This document shows positions 1-12,517 of a DNA stretch of 64,000 nucleotides, piece after piece. The translations under genes were made by a program, and so were the position numbers. The notes beneath the pieces are model-generated. The model did no database searches. It worked only from the letters and a program-made list of their open reading frames with translations, and was not told the origin of the DNA. This DNA comes from Capillidium heterosporum (taxonomy: Eukaryota > Entomophthoromycota > Entomophthoromycetes > Entomophthorales > Capillidiaceae): contig WBMQ01000001.1 of the NCBI GenBank assembly GCA_016630905.1, positions 1,054,001 through 1,118,000 of the forward strand. The letters run 5' to 3'. Positions within the stretch are counted from its first letter, which is position 1, and each line of letters begins with the position of its first letter.

Positions 1-3000
1 CGTTTAAACCCTTGAGGGATGCATCTAAATATCAGGATAATGACAAGTATAAATTGTGAGTGGGAAATGACGAGCTTAGAAGAAAGGTTTTTAAATGCCT
101 CCCTTGATAATTCTAGAAATATTAGTAACCTTTATTTAACTGTATACTTGAACTTACGAAACGTTAAATGAAGATTGGTGGACTTGGGTTTGAGCTTTTA
201 ATTGTTGTTGTAAGGGTCATTTCCTACCTTATGTTTTTTACAATAAGATATTTCTAAAGTAAAGTGATGATTGCTATATATGGTTCTTAAAAGATAGTGT
301 AGAAAATGGACTAAAGCTTCAATTGAACGAAATATCCAAGTCATCAGTGCACTGATAAAGTGTTGTGCTATATTCTGACTGGAAACAAGAATTACAAGTT
401 AAATATTAGGTTGTGCTAATAAAATGGATGGTTTATTATGGGCTAAGCTGTGAAGAGTTGTCCAATTTCCTCGAACAGAATAGTAAAAATGGTGCTAGTT
501 TCCGACTAAATTAGTAAGTTGAAAAGATCAATTGAACTCCCTTAATTAAATGCTAGTTGTGTTAGTTTTTTAGAATTTCATACAATAATATCAAAAATAT
601 AGCTTTAGGAACCTAGATTCTAGCTGATAGCTTCCCAAGAAGCTAAAAAATATAATTTTTGAACTCTAAGATTCGAACTACAAAACATCAATAGGTGAAG
701 GTGTACTATTTGAAATGAAAGGATTGTAATTGAAAGTTATCAGCTTCCTTGAAGTTCGACAAAGTTTATATAAAGGAATCTATCAAGCTAGTCTGGATCA
801 ACTGTATGCTTTCATATCTAAATAAAATTAATGAAGGTACTATTAAAGTAATGAGCGATTCTGCATTCAATATACTAAAGAATCAATATTAAAGTCAAGT
901 TAGAGCTAGAACTCGGAAATCCTTCCTACATCAGCTACGAACTTAGGTCGGTTTATTCAAATATATGAAGTTGAAAAAATATAAAGCCGTAAGCATCAAG
1001 TAAAATGTTTGTAAAAAACTCAACAATACAAATATTAACCATTTGTTAAACCTTATTAGAGGTAATTATCCAAACTGAATCAAATGCTTGGGCCCAAATC
1101 CTATAGGATGCCTATTAAATCGAATGTCTCTATCAATTTGTACTACTACCATAAGCATGGAAGAAGGAACGTTAGATAAAATAGTTTGTATGCTTAAATT
1201 ATAAATAAATAAACTACCTTGAAGTAAACTCCAATTTTCAAGGATCTATTCTTCTAAAACATATAGGTTCATAATACATCGAAAAGTTTGATATCTGATG
1301 CTTTAGGTGGAGGTAGACTATCCTTGGCTATTTTGTCGGAAATATTCAGCTTTATCGTTGCTGATGGCAAAGTTGACCGCCTGCCTTTTCAAAATAGTGA
1401 AAAATACTATAATGGTGTCCAAGATCAACTTAAAGTCTGCAAAGTGAAAAGTTATTACTATGTTAGGCTCATAGTAAAGATAGTTAGGTTGATTATGTTC
1501 GAATTGGTGGGCATTTAAATTGAATCTACAAATCCTCGGCAACTGGAAAGCATGTAATTTTGCAATATTGTAGTGTCTTTATATATAAAAATCAAAAATT
1601 ATCAATATATTCCAAATCATAGCTTTACTTGCAGATTGTTTTCGGTCTATGCCTACCCAATTCAACTAATAAAATTTAAAATGTAGATTTTAATCCTATT
1701 GGATTATAGATGGAATTAGCTCAAATTATAGGTAGTTTTTCTATATTGAAAAGCTAGTCATTGAACACTTTAAATTGTATTGATGGAGAGTAGTTCAATC
1801 CCTAGAGATATAGTTTGATCTAATGGCATTCCAATCCGATTTATATAACATATATCAGCTCTAACTTATCTTAGTAAGTTAAATATAATTTTTTCTTAAG
1901 TTGCGATTAAGGTGACTATCATCAATATAAGTTATAAATTTTGGAATAGTGGTGATAGTATCAAAGCTTTAGCTGAGCAATTATCGATAAAAATATAACT
2001 AAAACTTAGAAACCATTTTCCCTACATTTGAAAGTGAATACATTTACTTGTTTTATCAGTATGATGTCAATACTTATTAAAAAGGTGATTATAGGTATAA
2101 ACTACTATCAAATAAACTTTATACTCTAAAGATTTGTAACTATAGGAGCTTATTTTACATGTCTAAAGATAGTTTAATATATATTTAAAGCTTGCTAAAC
2201 CATATATCATTTTTATTTTCATATAAGCTTGCTCAAATCGTAACATCAATTTCAAAGCAAAGTAAAATATCAAATTTACCAGTTCTATATACTAAGCGTG
2301 GTAAAATTTACTTTTGAATACTTGAATCTTATGCAAAGTAACCCACAATCAAAAATTCTAAAGTATCTTAATAAATGGGAAACTGATATTACAATTAAGG
2401 AGCTTTAGTTTAACTTAGTATCAATCTCCTTTTTGAATTTCAATTTAAGGCAAACTCAGAAATATGTAGTGGCTGCATTGATGGTCTATTCCTTAAATAT
2501 ATCTGATCATTTTGAAGAAATAATGGTTTAAAGGAAAGAGTAAAATAAATATGTGAAACTTAGGGAAATTTTCCTATTTAGTTGGTCGTCGATGACTTTG
2601 GTTTCCTAATTTTTCTATTATAGGATTGAGGTAACTTTATCAATTTTCATTGACAATTGAAGCGACTGTGAACTTGAAGCTCTACCTAGTAGCATATCAG
2701 TTATATATATAACATCAGTCAGCACTTTATATCTATGTTTTTCAAAGATGAGTTAGTGGATACAGTGAGGATATCCAATACATATCACTGGATGAAGTTT
2801 AATATATCCGGTTGAAATATAGAAACCAGGAATTTCTGGTTTATAAAGACGTTTGGTCTTATTAATCATAAATTTTCCATTAGTAGATTTAATTAAAGTA
2901 TACATGTTAGATATATACATTAAAAATATAGAGATAATTAATATGGTATATATTGATTTCTATAACCGGAAAATTTTACAGCTGATGCAGCTTTTTTATT

Positions 3001-3241
3001 GGCCCATTTTAAAAACTTAGATTTCATTTGATTGACAAAGTTCAACTTTTTTATCAACTAATTTGCTAAAGGGTAATAATTATAAAGCAAAGCAAAATGC
3101 TATACTTTTAAAAATGAAAAAAGTTAGAAATTGGAATAGTTATATTAACACATTAAGGCTGAGTTTTACCTAAATGGAACATAGTGAAAAAAATTTATTA
3201 TAAAAGTAGCATCCTAAAGTTTGGCACATTTTCTTCATACT
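1..3241. other. AT-rich gene-poor left flank
   Basis: No confident gene is visible. Both strands are full of stop codons, and the only open stretch above 70 codons is the F-box-like piece described separately at 1288-1518. The composition is very rich in TA steps, like the relic-bearing stretches elsewhere in the window. The left arm of the inverted repeat starts at 3242. Confidence 0.5.
1288..1518 (+). pseudogene. possible F-box-like relic
   Basis: A 76-codon open frame has a short hydrophobic motif resembling the start of an F-box helix (LSLAILSEIFSFI, about residues 11-23). It lacks a proper ATG, has no clear continuation and lies in AT-rich sequence. The complementary strand is open over the same stretch, so even the orientation is uncertain. 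F-box/LRR-like relics occur on the other flank near 46 kb, which makes the reading plausible but not proven. Confidence 0.22.
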
Positions 3242-3631
3242 TGTAAGGTCCAGGGAGATACTGCTAGATTCAACCAATGATACGGTAGGTTAGGAAGGCG
3301 AAGCTAGAACCTACCACTGTGTGTGTGGTAAAGGTCTGGACTCTCCGGATGGCAGGTTGCATAGTCAAGTAAAGAAGGTACACCATAAGGAATGCCCACA
3401 CAATAGTAGTCACGTCCCAATTCCAGGAGGGGATGGATTGAGACTGAATAAGAGGAGGACTATTGGGTAGTAGTTGAGTGACAGCCGGTGCTACAGTGTT
3501 TGAATCAAAAGCAAGAGTTGGCTCAAAAGGTTGGTTGTATTGATAACATTAATCGCCCAAAGGAGGTGAAATCCAAGGGTAGCAAGGATCATTAACAGGT
3601 AATAAGAGGCGGGGAGGACTAGATTGCTATG
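3242..3631 (-). pseudogene. decayed membrane-protein locus, left-arm copy
   Basis: Read on the minus strand, this is an exon-like segment after an AG acceptor at 3632. It encodes a hydrophobic stretch (SYYLLMILATLGFHLLW), then after a frame change a Pro-rich linker and a second membrane segment (SWNWDVTTIVWAFL), and then a block around AFLTYR. Compared with the inner copy it lacks one base after the first hydrophobic segment, which brings an early stop, and about 25 bp near the 3' end are deleted. Its upstream region is a diverged duplicate of the region upstream of the Src1-like gene, so it is probably a decayed tandem relative of that locus. The product is not identified. Confidence 0.4.
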
Positions 3632-4130
3632 CTGAAAATAAATATATGAGCAAAATACAAGGTTTTATTCATAGACTAACGAACAAAATCAAACTGCTAG
3701 GAACAGAGGGTGAGTACAGCTATGGAATAACAATGTGGAGCGTTGTCAAGATACTTGATTTGGGTAGCGACGAAAGGGGGTTTAAATACCCCTTTGGTAC
3801 CTTGGCAGTAGTTATAACGGGAGGATTAGGCTTCCATCTGCAGTTAACTGCTTTATAGACTACTTAAGGTTTTGCTAAGTTTAGCTAGAAAAGTCTGTAC
3901 TAATCTAAACTACTACTGATGAGTTTACTATTGCCAAAGCTTTGGTATCCAATGTTCTGCTGCTGCTAATGGAGATTCCTAGGTAGCCATCGGAACTAAG
4001 AGAAAGAACAATAAAAATGGAAAAATACCTGGTGTAGGGCAGGTTCATAATTAAAAATAACTACGAATTACAGATTGAAAATTAAATGTTGAAAAAAGAA
4101 AGTAGCAAGGAAGCGAATGAGGGAGCAGGT

Positions 4131-4391
4131 CTATGACCTCATATTAGGGATTGTAACGACCAGGGTTGTCATAGTTTCCATGGAGCAAGAATGACTTGAC
4201 GATACATTTTTCAGACTGGATCTATAAAGCTGGTTAGAATGATTAAATAGTATAGTTACGCTGATACTAACATTGGCTTCTAAATTGTTAACAGGAAACT
4301 GTATTGGAGTTTTTGAAATTGAATTTATGCTTGTAATAAGTTCTTGATATATTAGTCTTGTAAACCCTTTTTTGAAATAGCTGGCATTCAT
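4131..4391 (-). CDS. small hypothetical ORF at decayed locus, left arm
   Basis: An 86-codon ATG-initiated frame, preserved in both arms with one amino-acid difference (I/L near residue 14). It has no signal peptide, membrane segment or recognisable domain. About 40 bases 5' of its ATG is a TATA-like and leader sequence that resembles the promoter of the Src1-like gene. It may therefore be the first exon of the decayed membrane-protein locus next to it (3242-3631) rather than a separate gene. Function unknown. Confidence 0.3.
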   Translation of the reverse strand: MNASYFKKGFTRLIYQELITSINSISKTPIQFPVNNLEANVSISVTILFNHSNQLYRSSLKNVSSSHSCSMETMTTLVVTIPNMRS

Positions 4392-4395
4392 TCAA

Positions 4396-5440
4396 GTGGA
4401 GGTATTTAGACAAGTTCTTGACTCGATACTATATAGTTTCTCTGAGTTGAAGCTTCTACGCAAATTTTCAATCTGCCTAATAGTAAACTCAAGTTTAGTG
4501 ATATATTTTTGCAGGTTTTGGCTAGGTTTATTGGTTATAAAAGAACTATATAAGCAGTTTTATAAAGTAGAGCTTGTAATTGACTTACTATTTGTTCAAT
4601 AAAATTGTAAATTACTGTACAACTGAATTTGATAGATCTTTCATCTTATTTTTGAACGTAGTAGCTTTCAATTAGCTTTTTGAATGCCAAACCTAAATTA
4701 TTCTCAATTTGTATAAGGATTAAAAGTAGTCAACGTTGGAAACTATATGTTGCAAGAATTTACAGCTTACTATATTGAAGGCTTTAACTTCACTTTCATT
4801 GTAAAAAGGTGTCGTGGCAGTAGACGAAAATCTATCTATCAAAATTTAAGCAATAGTAGTATAAAAAAGGTTTATTACAGCCAATCCAACAATAATAATA
4901 TAGTAGCAAAGATCAACTTCGATACCACATTCAACTCTATGCAAAATTGATTCTGTAGAGTAAATTTGACACCAATAATAGCCAGCTTATTGTTTCTACA
5001 ACTCTCATTTAACAGCTCCAATTTGCAAAAAAGTCGCTGTTTTCATTCAATTCCAATATACAGTAGTATATTGTAGTCAACTTTAAGTCGAAGTTTGATG
5101 AATGATGGATTCTTGGCTACATCTCACAAACAATAAAATAGAACTTGCAGTTAAAGTTGGTTAAATCGGTGCAAAGATTCAATGCTATTATAAATGTGTT
5201 GTTGAGTAAGGATAGCCTCTTTGAGCTTTAAACCATTGACAATTAGTGGTACTCCCATTTTAGCAAACTGACAAGGTAGGTGGCTTAAGAGCGTACGGGT
5301 AAAGCACATTCTTATTGAAGGGTGCTCAACTAGGAAAAGGGATGTATAGCACTATATATAGTAAGAGTGGGAAATATGGTGCTTTTAGAGATATTATACT
5401 CCATTTCGAATTGGTTGGGTTGGGTATAAAATTTAGAATT
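4396..5440. repeat. diverged tandem duplicate of the 7420-8580 region
   Basis: Landmarks occur in the same order here and at about 7420-8580: a TATA-like tatata followed by atcgag, a block with caagttt-gtgatata, a block before attggtt, a 'ccaatccaa' block, and a closing 'ccatttcgaat' block. The two stretches are diverged but collinear and lie 5' of the two minus-strand loci in the arm. This indicates that the membrane-protein locus and the Src1-like locus arose from a tandem duplication older than the inverted repeat. The right arm has the same pair in mirror. Confidence 0.5.
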
Positions 5441-5686
5441 TTCAACTATTTAATAAAATGAATACATATAAACCAACTATTTACTTGTTTTAAGGGATAG
5501 GATATGTGATATAGTATGTAAATCTTAGGACAGAAAATAAATGAGAATAAAGAGGCTAATAAACCAACTGAGATATCCATGAGGTAGGTAGGCATCAGGC
5601 AGATGTTGTAACTAAACAATAGAACCGCCAGTTTGTGAATGCAAAAGTTGTAGACTTCACATGTGTAACTCCAATAATCTGGAGCA

Positions 5687-7335
5687 TTAAGGCTCATAGG
5701 TGACTAACTTGGAAATAAATTCCACAACTCGGCCCCAGCGAGTCAGTGGTTCTTCTAAATGGTCTTGGTATTGCTTACGACATTTACGAGGCTTGTGAAG
5801 CCTGTGCTTTTTGCCGTGTTTGGATTTGGGGACGGAAGATAGAAATGAGCAATCCTGTTCAGGGAGGTATGGGTCTTCTACTTTGGGAGCAGAGGTAATG
5901 ACAATGGTAGGGATGTCAAAGAAGTGAGCCCACCCTAACTGCCACTTGTCGTTAACCTTGATCAATTTGGTGCGTACCCAGCCGCTAACCGGTAAGTAGA
6001 CAAAAGTTAAAGCCCAGAAAAAGTTAAAGCAGGGGCAGTCTTGAAAGTATTCCATAACCTTCCTGCGCATCTTAGCTACCGGTACGTAAATAAGGTTGGA
6101 GTCAGCGTCAAAGCTACCCTATAAAACAGTTAGTCAGATAAAGTGTGTTAAAGCTTACCTCTCTACCCAGAATGTTTAGGGTATAGTTAGACATCGATTT
6201 GAAGTGGTAATGGAGCCAGCTGAAAATATAAATGGCAGCTAGTATGGCACAGGTGGATGAAATCAAGGCACCAACCAAGTAGAAAACTAAAGATCGGTCA
6301 GCATTAAGAACTGCTTTGAATTTACCTATTAAGAGCCACTGTTTAGTACCAAAGCGGGGGTTGCTGGTTAAATCACAATTTCTAGTGAAGTTTGGGATGT
6401 TTGCCGAGAATAGGAACGAGCTGGCAGCTTCATAATTCCATTTGCCAATTGTCACCGAAATTAAGTTGTCGGAAACCAAGTTTTCTTCAGCCAAGTCGTA
6501 GAGTCTGACGTAATCAATGTCCAGCAAAATATCCTGTTCCAAAGCCAACGCAGCCTCCCAACTTTGGGAGGGGTCGTAATCGAGTAAACCAGTCATACTT
6601 TTGTGGACTACGGTGTTGGCCAAGGCTGCCTTGATTTGGTTCGAGCTAAGACCGACGGGTTCTTTGCTATCTCCACAGGTAGATTTCTCCAACCTATCAG
6701 ACAGGATGTAGTAGATGCGTTTCTCAAGGTACTTGACACGTTTCTCTTCGTTAGGCACATTGGTGCAGATGAAGTACGAGCTATTGATGTCCTTGGCCTT
6801 GTCAAAAAAATTGAAGAATCGACCAGAAAAGGAGATGTCAGTGATTTGGTGCTCCTCCCTGAATTGACCGAACGGGCAGCGTTTTATCTCACCACCATCA
6901 CATATAGCGCCGTTGGGGCAAGGTTTACACCTGTTGAACCATGCCAAGTTCGAAGAGGCTAGTAAAATTAGAATGGTGAAACAAACTCAAAAGTACCGTT
7001 AGTGGGGTTGGAGCAGTAGCTGTCACTAGGAAGTGAAGAGTGAAGTAAGTATGCGGGTAGGAGTATCCAAACTACGACCAGGTTGAAGTTGATAAGGGCG
7101 AATTCTAGCACTTTGCAGACTGCTGCAAAGAGGATCATCAGAACTACCCATGGGAAGAGTAGGAGGTGGAGTAAAACCGTCTTGGCAGTCCATTTATCAG
7201 AGTAGGCCTATAAAATTGGTAAGAACAGTTAAACTATGTACTTGCATTATTAGTGGTGTTTACTTTTAGTCCATTTTGGCAAGAAATTGTCTTAGATTTG
7301 CCGGGGTTGGAGCTGTACTTGTACGTCGTTGACAT
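5687..7335 (-). CDS. Src1/Heh/MAN1-like inner nuclear membrane protein, left-arm copy
   Basis: Exons complement(7264..7335, 6997..7207, 6159..6958, 5687..6118) join in frame to 504 aa. Residues 33-54 and 58-80 are hydrophobic. A Cys-rich segment follows, starting CKPCPNGAICDGG at about 105-117, then a roughly 200-residue soluble domain, a membrane segment at about 317-341, and a basic C-terminal part containing IYVPVAKMRRKVM and a final RWGRVVEFI. This order (membrane, Cys-containing lumenal domain, membrane, LRD-like strand, W-x-x-V-x-x-I) matches the MSC domain of Src1/Heh2/MAN1 proteins, which anchor chromatin and help nuclear pore quality control. The N-terminal HeH/LEM helix expected in the family is absent; exon 1 gives only 24 residues. 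The family call is an inference. Confidence 0.6.
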
Positions 7336-7423
7336 CTTGAAATCAAGTTCACCTAGGTTTTTGAAAGGTAAGGTAAAGTTTGTTCAAGAGAGAAAGTGCC
7401 TGAACAAAAGTCCTTGGCTCGAT

Positions 7424-7431
7424 TTTATATA
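7424..7431 (-). promoter_or_regulatory. TATA-like element of Src1-like gene, left arm
   Basis: TATATAAA on the minus strand, about 90 bases upstream of the ATG at 7335. Confidence 0.4.
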
Positions 7432-9690
7432 CTTTCTTCATTGAAACATCTTTGCAAATTTCCAACTCTATATAATTGCAAATTCAAGTTTGGTGATATA
7501 ATTTGATGGATCGTACAAAGTCTATTGGTTGGAAGGGTGCTATATAAGTTGTTTGGTAAAGGATAGGCACGCAATTGCAGTACTACTTTGTCCAATGATC
7601 AAAAGTTTTTCCATGAGTTCCTTTGTAAATTGCTTTACAATATTTCTGAGCATAGGGGTTTCTGTTGGCATCTGACATGGGTGACGAGGAAAACCTGTTC
7701 TTGAGCAAAGCTGTAAGCTGCCTTGTTCAGATAAACTAGAGTGTCTTTCCGCAGGTTTGGTTGGAAATAGTATCGAGCTTTTCTAAACAACTCGGCATAC
7801 AGCTGATCAGGGATATCCTATGTGCAATTTTACTGCTTTAGTCTGCAAACTGTGGTAGACTGTTGAAAATTAATCAAGGTCACATACAAATAGAACTATA
7901 CTATAAAGTATTTGAATTAATCGATTGACATTAGACTACATCAGTATATTTTAAAGCATTCTTATTTTCTATTTCAACTGTTTATATGTAAAATTAAGAA
8001 TGCCATTCAAATATACTCATCAAATAATAGCATTTCTTTGACAGATCCATCGTATACCTTTTGAAGGAAAAGCCAAGTAGCTTCCACAGGAATTAGGGAT
8101 GTTCAGCAATGGAATATACATATATGGTAAGGATATACTACAGAAAAGAAAAGATCAGTTTAGCAAGCTTTTATTAATTACATTGAATTAACGATAAATA
8201 TATAAAATTTTACCGTAGTAATATGCTCAAGAATGTGAAAATACTGTGTAGCTTTATTAAAACCAATCCAATAACAACTCAGTGATCAAAAAGATTAATT
8301 TCAAGTCTACGCTCAACCCTATCTTGAAATTCACTTTGCAAAGTAGCTTTAGCATATCGATACTAACCAACTGCCCCTACTGCAATTTACAAGGCAGATT
8401 ATTAGCAGTATTAAGTTTAACTTCTCAAAGGTAGGATTCAATCAAAAAAAGTATGCATATTATGGGCAAAGGTATATACTCTATATAGAGTTACATATGT
8501 AGTAATAGCGAGCAATAGGTCACTAAAGATATGTTATTCCATTTCGAATCAGTTTCAGTAGATATAAAGCAGTTGTAGTAGTTTATTGGAGGAATCAATA
8601 ATAAAGTTTTGTTCAAGTATATATCTAAACTAATGAATTATGTGATACTATGTATTTTAACGCATTATAACTTTATAGCTCAAGTCAATTTTTTGAATGT
8701 TTAGATAATTCACTATATTGGAAAAAGAAGTAACAAAAGTTGTTTTAAACCTAAAGTATTCTAATGATGCATATACTAATATACATTTTAAATAGTATTC
8801 ATTAATAAATATACACATTTTGTTATTACCCCTTCAATAAACTGACATCACCGTAATGAACTATCACGGTTATTCATAAAAAGCTATAGTAATTTAAGCA
8901 TGGTTCTAGTTGAACTGGGAATATAAAACCCAGTTACTATCGGCAGATCTATAATATACAATCTATATCGCTAACTTGGATCTCAGTCAATGCTGTATGC
9001 AATAAGGTGCCGTGACTGTCGATCTAGTAGCTGGTGACCATGGTCTGTTAAAATCTTCTTAAAATTGAAGAAGGTCCAGATATAAGTATTTAACTTCTCA
9101 GCTCGGTATGTTAGATTCAACATTAGTGATAAGTTTCAGACTGGTGTGTTAGTAAAAGTTGAGAGTCTGGATCAGATGTGTCGTTGCTTTACCTAAATAC
9201 ATAACTACTGTCATAAATTAGCGTAGCAAACAGGAAGTGGTAGTTGAACTGAAAGACACAGATATACTTTAATATATACTCTAGTTTATATACAATTCTT
9301 GGTATTGTAGATTTTAACTATATATACCTGTACTATCTTCGCAAAAGTGAGGGGAAAGGATAGAAGCTATATTCTATTGAGCATTTGACTGAACATAATT
9401 TGTATGACTTTCCTGGCTAATATGTGAGTTTGCTTGTCATATATACCACAAATATATATATAAAGCAATTGTGTTTCAATTGATTAGTATTTAACTTTAT
9501 AAACTTAAGGAATATTGGGAGTTTTGGTAGTATATCTTTAAAACATATTTATATAAAGGTATGTAAAGGCCTTTAGGTGAGTTGCTTGAAGGTAGACATA
9601 CGTATATAAAAAGACAAAATATATAAACCAAGAATAAATGGATGTTTAGCAGATATTGGTTGGTTTTAGTCTATTTAGTTTCCTTTATCG
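7432..9690. other. gene-free stretch inside left arm
   Basis: About 2.3 kb without a supportable gene, with many stops in all frames. It includes 7420-8580, the diverged tandem duplicate of 4396-5440. The mirror stretch is 34565-36823. Nothing else recognisable. Confidence 0.5.
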
Positions 9691-10377
9691 ATGTCCTTCT
9701 CTAACCAGAATCGTTGGCGATATCAAAGTCAACTCCAATTTTTAGCACTTGTTAGTTTCTACTTTGGCTTTTGGTAGGTACTTTGCGACAGAGCCTTCCT
9801 CAGCAAAAACATGTTTATTGCTGCCAACTGACCCAAGGGCTTGGCTATTTTCTTCATCACTAGTATTCACCATCTTACCTTACAGGATCCAAATAATTCC
9901 AGACAAGGTCGACCCATCAAAATTGTCAAGCAAACTAAAAGTTCATCTTATAACAATACCTACTTTAAAAGCAATGTATCGGTCAGCTTCAAAGCTTTGG
10001 TTCTATATGATGATAAATTACCTGGTAAATCTGGTTCTGAAATGCTCATGGTTAGGTAGGATTCATATTCATTCCATACCCCAAATAGCCTAGTAATATG
10101 TGAATATAGTACACCTTTTCTCGACATCAACACCTACAAGAGGTCTTGGAATATCATTGACCTCAAAGCATTGCCTAAAGTTCAGGTTTATACCAACGAT
10201 GGTGGTTTTAAGATTGGTGTGTCGGTGATACTGAAAACCTATTCATCGCCTTCAATAGTAAGGTTTTTACCCTCCACAGTATCTCATCCTTCAGGCACCA
10301 CTGTGATCACCCAAAATGCCAACAATATGGACACAAGCTTTCATTTTCATTCCTTTTACAATTCGGACAAATCCTAA
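9691..10377 (+). CDS. small probable secreted protein, left-arm copy
   Basis: Exons 9691..9773, 9864..10055 and 10089..10377 (introns 90 and 33 bp, GT-AG) join in frame to 187 aa. The first exon gives a polar start followed by a hydrophobic stretch (LQFLALVSFYFGF, about residues 16-28) that fits a signal peptide or anchor. The rest is polar, with a possible N-glycosylation site (NNT) and beta-strand-like alternations. No family is recognised. The third exon carries no in-frame ATG of its own near its start, which supports joining. An alternative acceptor for exon 2 lies near 9837 but does not keep the phase. The gene is preserved in the other arm. Confidence 0.5.
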
Positions 10378-10773
10378 CCAAGTAATATTAAATCTGTTTA
10401 TACTAATATACATATACTATTGAAGTTTTAATGGCTATAGTTTGAAAATATAGTTCGACTTGGTTTAGGAGGCAAAGGCTTTCATGAAAAGATACTTGAT
10501 ATCAAAAAACCATTAAGATGCTCTACAAATCAAAACGCAAAGTTACTTACAGCTGATACAAATACATCGGGCTGTTGACAATGGATCCATCAACATCCAC
10601 TCGAACTTGTTCTGATTGTCAATTTTTACAAAATATGAATATTAGGTTTATAGCATCGATAAATATATTTAGTTGGGTGGATTACCTCAGGTAGAGGTAC
10701 TGAAAGTCGAAATTATAGTTTCGAATTGGCCAAAGGAGATATTGAGTATAAATGCTTTCGGCTGATTAATAAA

Positions 10774-10985
10774 TAACGTTAAATAGCGTAGCTTGATATT
10801 TTGATTTACCTTGAAGTTATTTATCAGCGATTTAAATGTAGTAAAGGAATCGCTTGCACCAAACATATCGCTGTTCTATTAGTTATTACCACCCATTTCA
10901 CTAATTTAAGAAGCTTCTAAATGGAAGATTAGAAAAAGTGCAAATACAATATATGAGTACCTGCTGTTTAGGTGCTTTATTATAA
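10774..10985. other. about 212-bp segment present only in the left arm
   Basis: Left-arm sequence between ttaataaa (ending 10773) and gtgcgaatat (from 10986) is absent at the equivalent point of the right arm, where these flanks are adjacent (near 33470). No clear terminal inverted repeats or target-site duplication are visible, so insertion in the left arm or deletion in the right cannot be told apart. Confidence 0.7.
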
Positions 10986-11982
10986 GTGCGAATATATTGC
11001 AGCTTGTTAGATGGCACCGCTTCATTCGGATTTAAGTATCTAAAGGAATGCAATGCGACCAGCTTTAAGTTACAATCTTAGACTGTTGGTTTAACTAGCA
11101 TCGGTTCCAAGGTCTAATGAAGCATTACAAACAATCTATTCAAAATTAGTATACAAATCCTTCTAAAGAAAAAAATTAAATTACCACCATTTTTACATGG
11201 AGCAAACTCAATCCAATCCGAATTATACCTCAAAGATAAATCCGTAAACAAGAGCCTGGTCGCCAAACTAGCTATTTGGACTAAACCATTGCTACAGCTT
11301 TAGCTACTATCAATCCTTTAACCACTAACGTATACACTAAAGACCGTCGCTGAATCTGGTATCCCTATGAGGCTTGGTACGAGTGTCGAAAATCTAACCA
11401 GAGGTATTGGAAAACTTTTATGGAATAGAAACTGGCCAAACATATTAAAGTTTAATCAGGTGGTAGGATAAGCTAGTACTGAGTACAGCGAAATGGATAT
11501 GAGTGCCAGGTACTTGCCGGGTTTTTTAGACTCTATGTTAATGTGACACCAATCTAAAGTTAATATATATGTCCAAAAGAATAAATTTCTTTAACGCTTT
11601 GGAAGCTATCAATTTTTTACCTTCTTATGGGTCTTCATAGGATTCTTAACTCCTAGTTCAACCTTATCTTTATCAGTCTTCTTTCCAAAGCTCTCATCCC
11701 ATATCAACCTTACCAGCAGTACTAAATGGTACAACAGCTTTCTTAAAATTATACAAAATAGTGCAATATTGAGTTAGGGCTTCCTATGTCAAACATCCAA
11801 TCCAAGATGGAAAGCTTTGCAAGCATTAGCCTTATCTCCGGCGATATTTTTATGGACAATTTACAAATGGATGGTTATTTCTACACACCCTTTGTAGTAC
11901 ACTTACTGTCATATTGAATTATCTAGTAATCGTGAATAGTAGTATTATTAAAACTGCATATGCTTCCCTTTACTTAGTCCCT

Positions 11983-12198
11983 TAATTTGATAAAGTCATA
12001 GTGTATTGATGAGCGCTGTCAAAGTTGGCTTTGGTGTATGTATATATGGGCACATTAACGATTACTTGAGCTCCTTGCTGAATATTCGATTTAAAGCGTC
12101 TATATTCAATTACTCGAATCGAAACATCCTCTTTGATAAGTAGCTGTTCATCTTGGCCACTGTGTTGGACTCCAGTTTGTATAAACTTGATGTTTCTT
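11983..12198 (-). pseudogene. coding-like relic, left arm
   Basis: Mirror of the relic at 32245-32460, with the same open frame ending in TAA. The rest of 10378-12517 in the left arm holds no supportable gene apart from the left-only segment. Confidence 0.22.
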
Positions 12199-12517
12199 CT
12201 AGTGCTGTTGGAAAGCTAGAAAAGATTCGGATTTGCCAAATTGGATTTGATTCTAATGCAAATGATCCATCAACGTCATCGAATACATTTATTTAAATAA
12301 TTGCAACTGAGGTAATTTACAGATATAGATTTGTTGAAAACTAACTTCAATGATTGTAGTATACGAAATAATTTTATGTACCCTATATAAAAGTTGATGA
12401 GGGGCAAATTAAATAAAAGGTATATTAAACCGAAAGAATGCAGATGTTTATTGAAATAGGCAAAGAATAAAGTAAAAGTCCTCCAGATTAGACTTGCAAA
12501 CCAACCTCCACAGCAAC

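Noticed and set aside
6603-6962. 119-codon plus-strand frame over the Src1-like gene
   Set aside because: Antisense shadow of exon 3; the right-arm equivalent is interrupted while the sense gene is intact in both.
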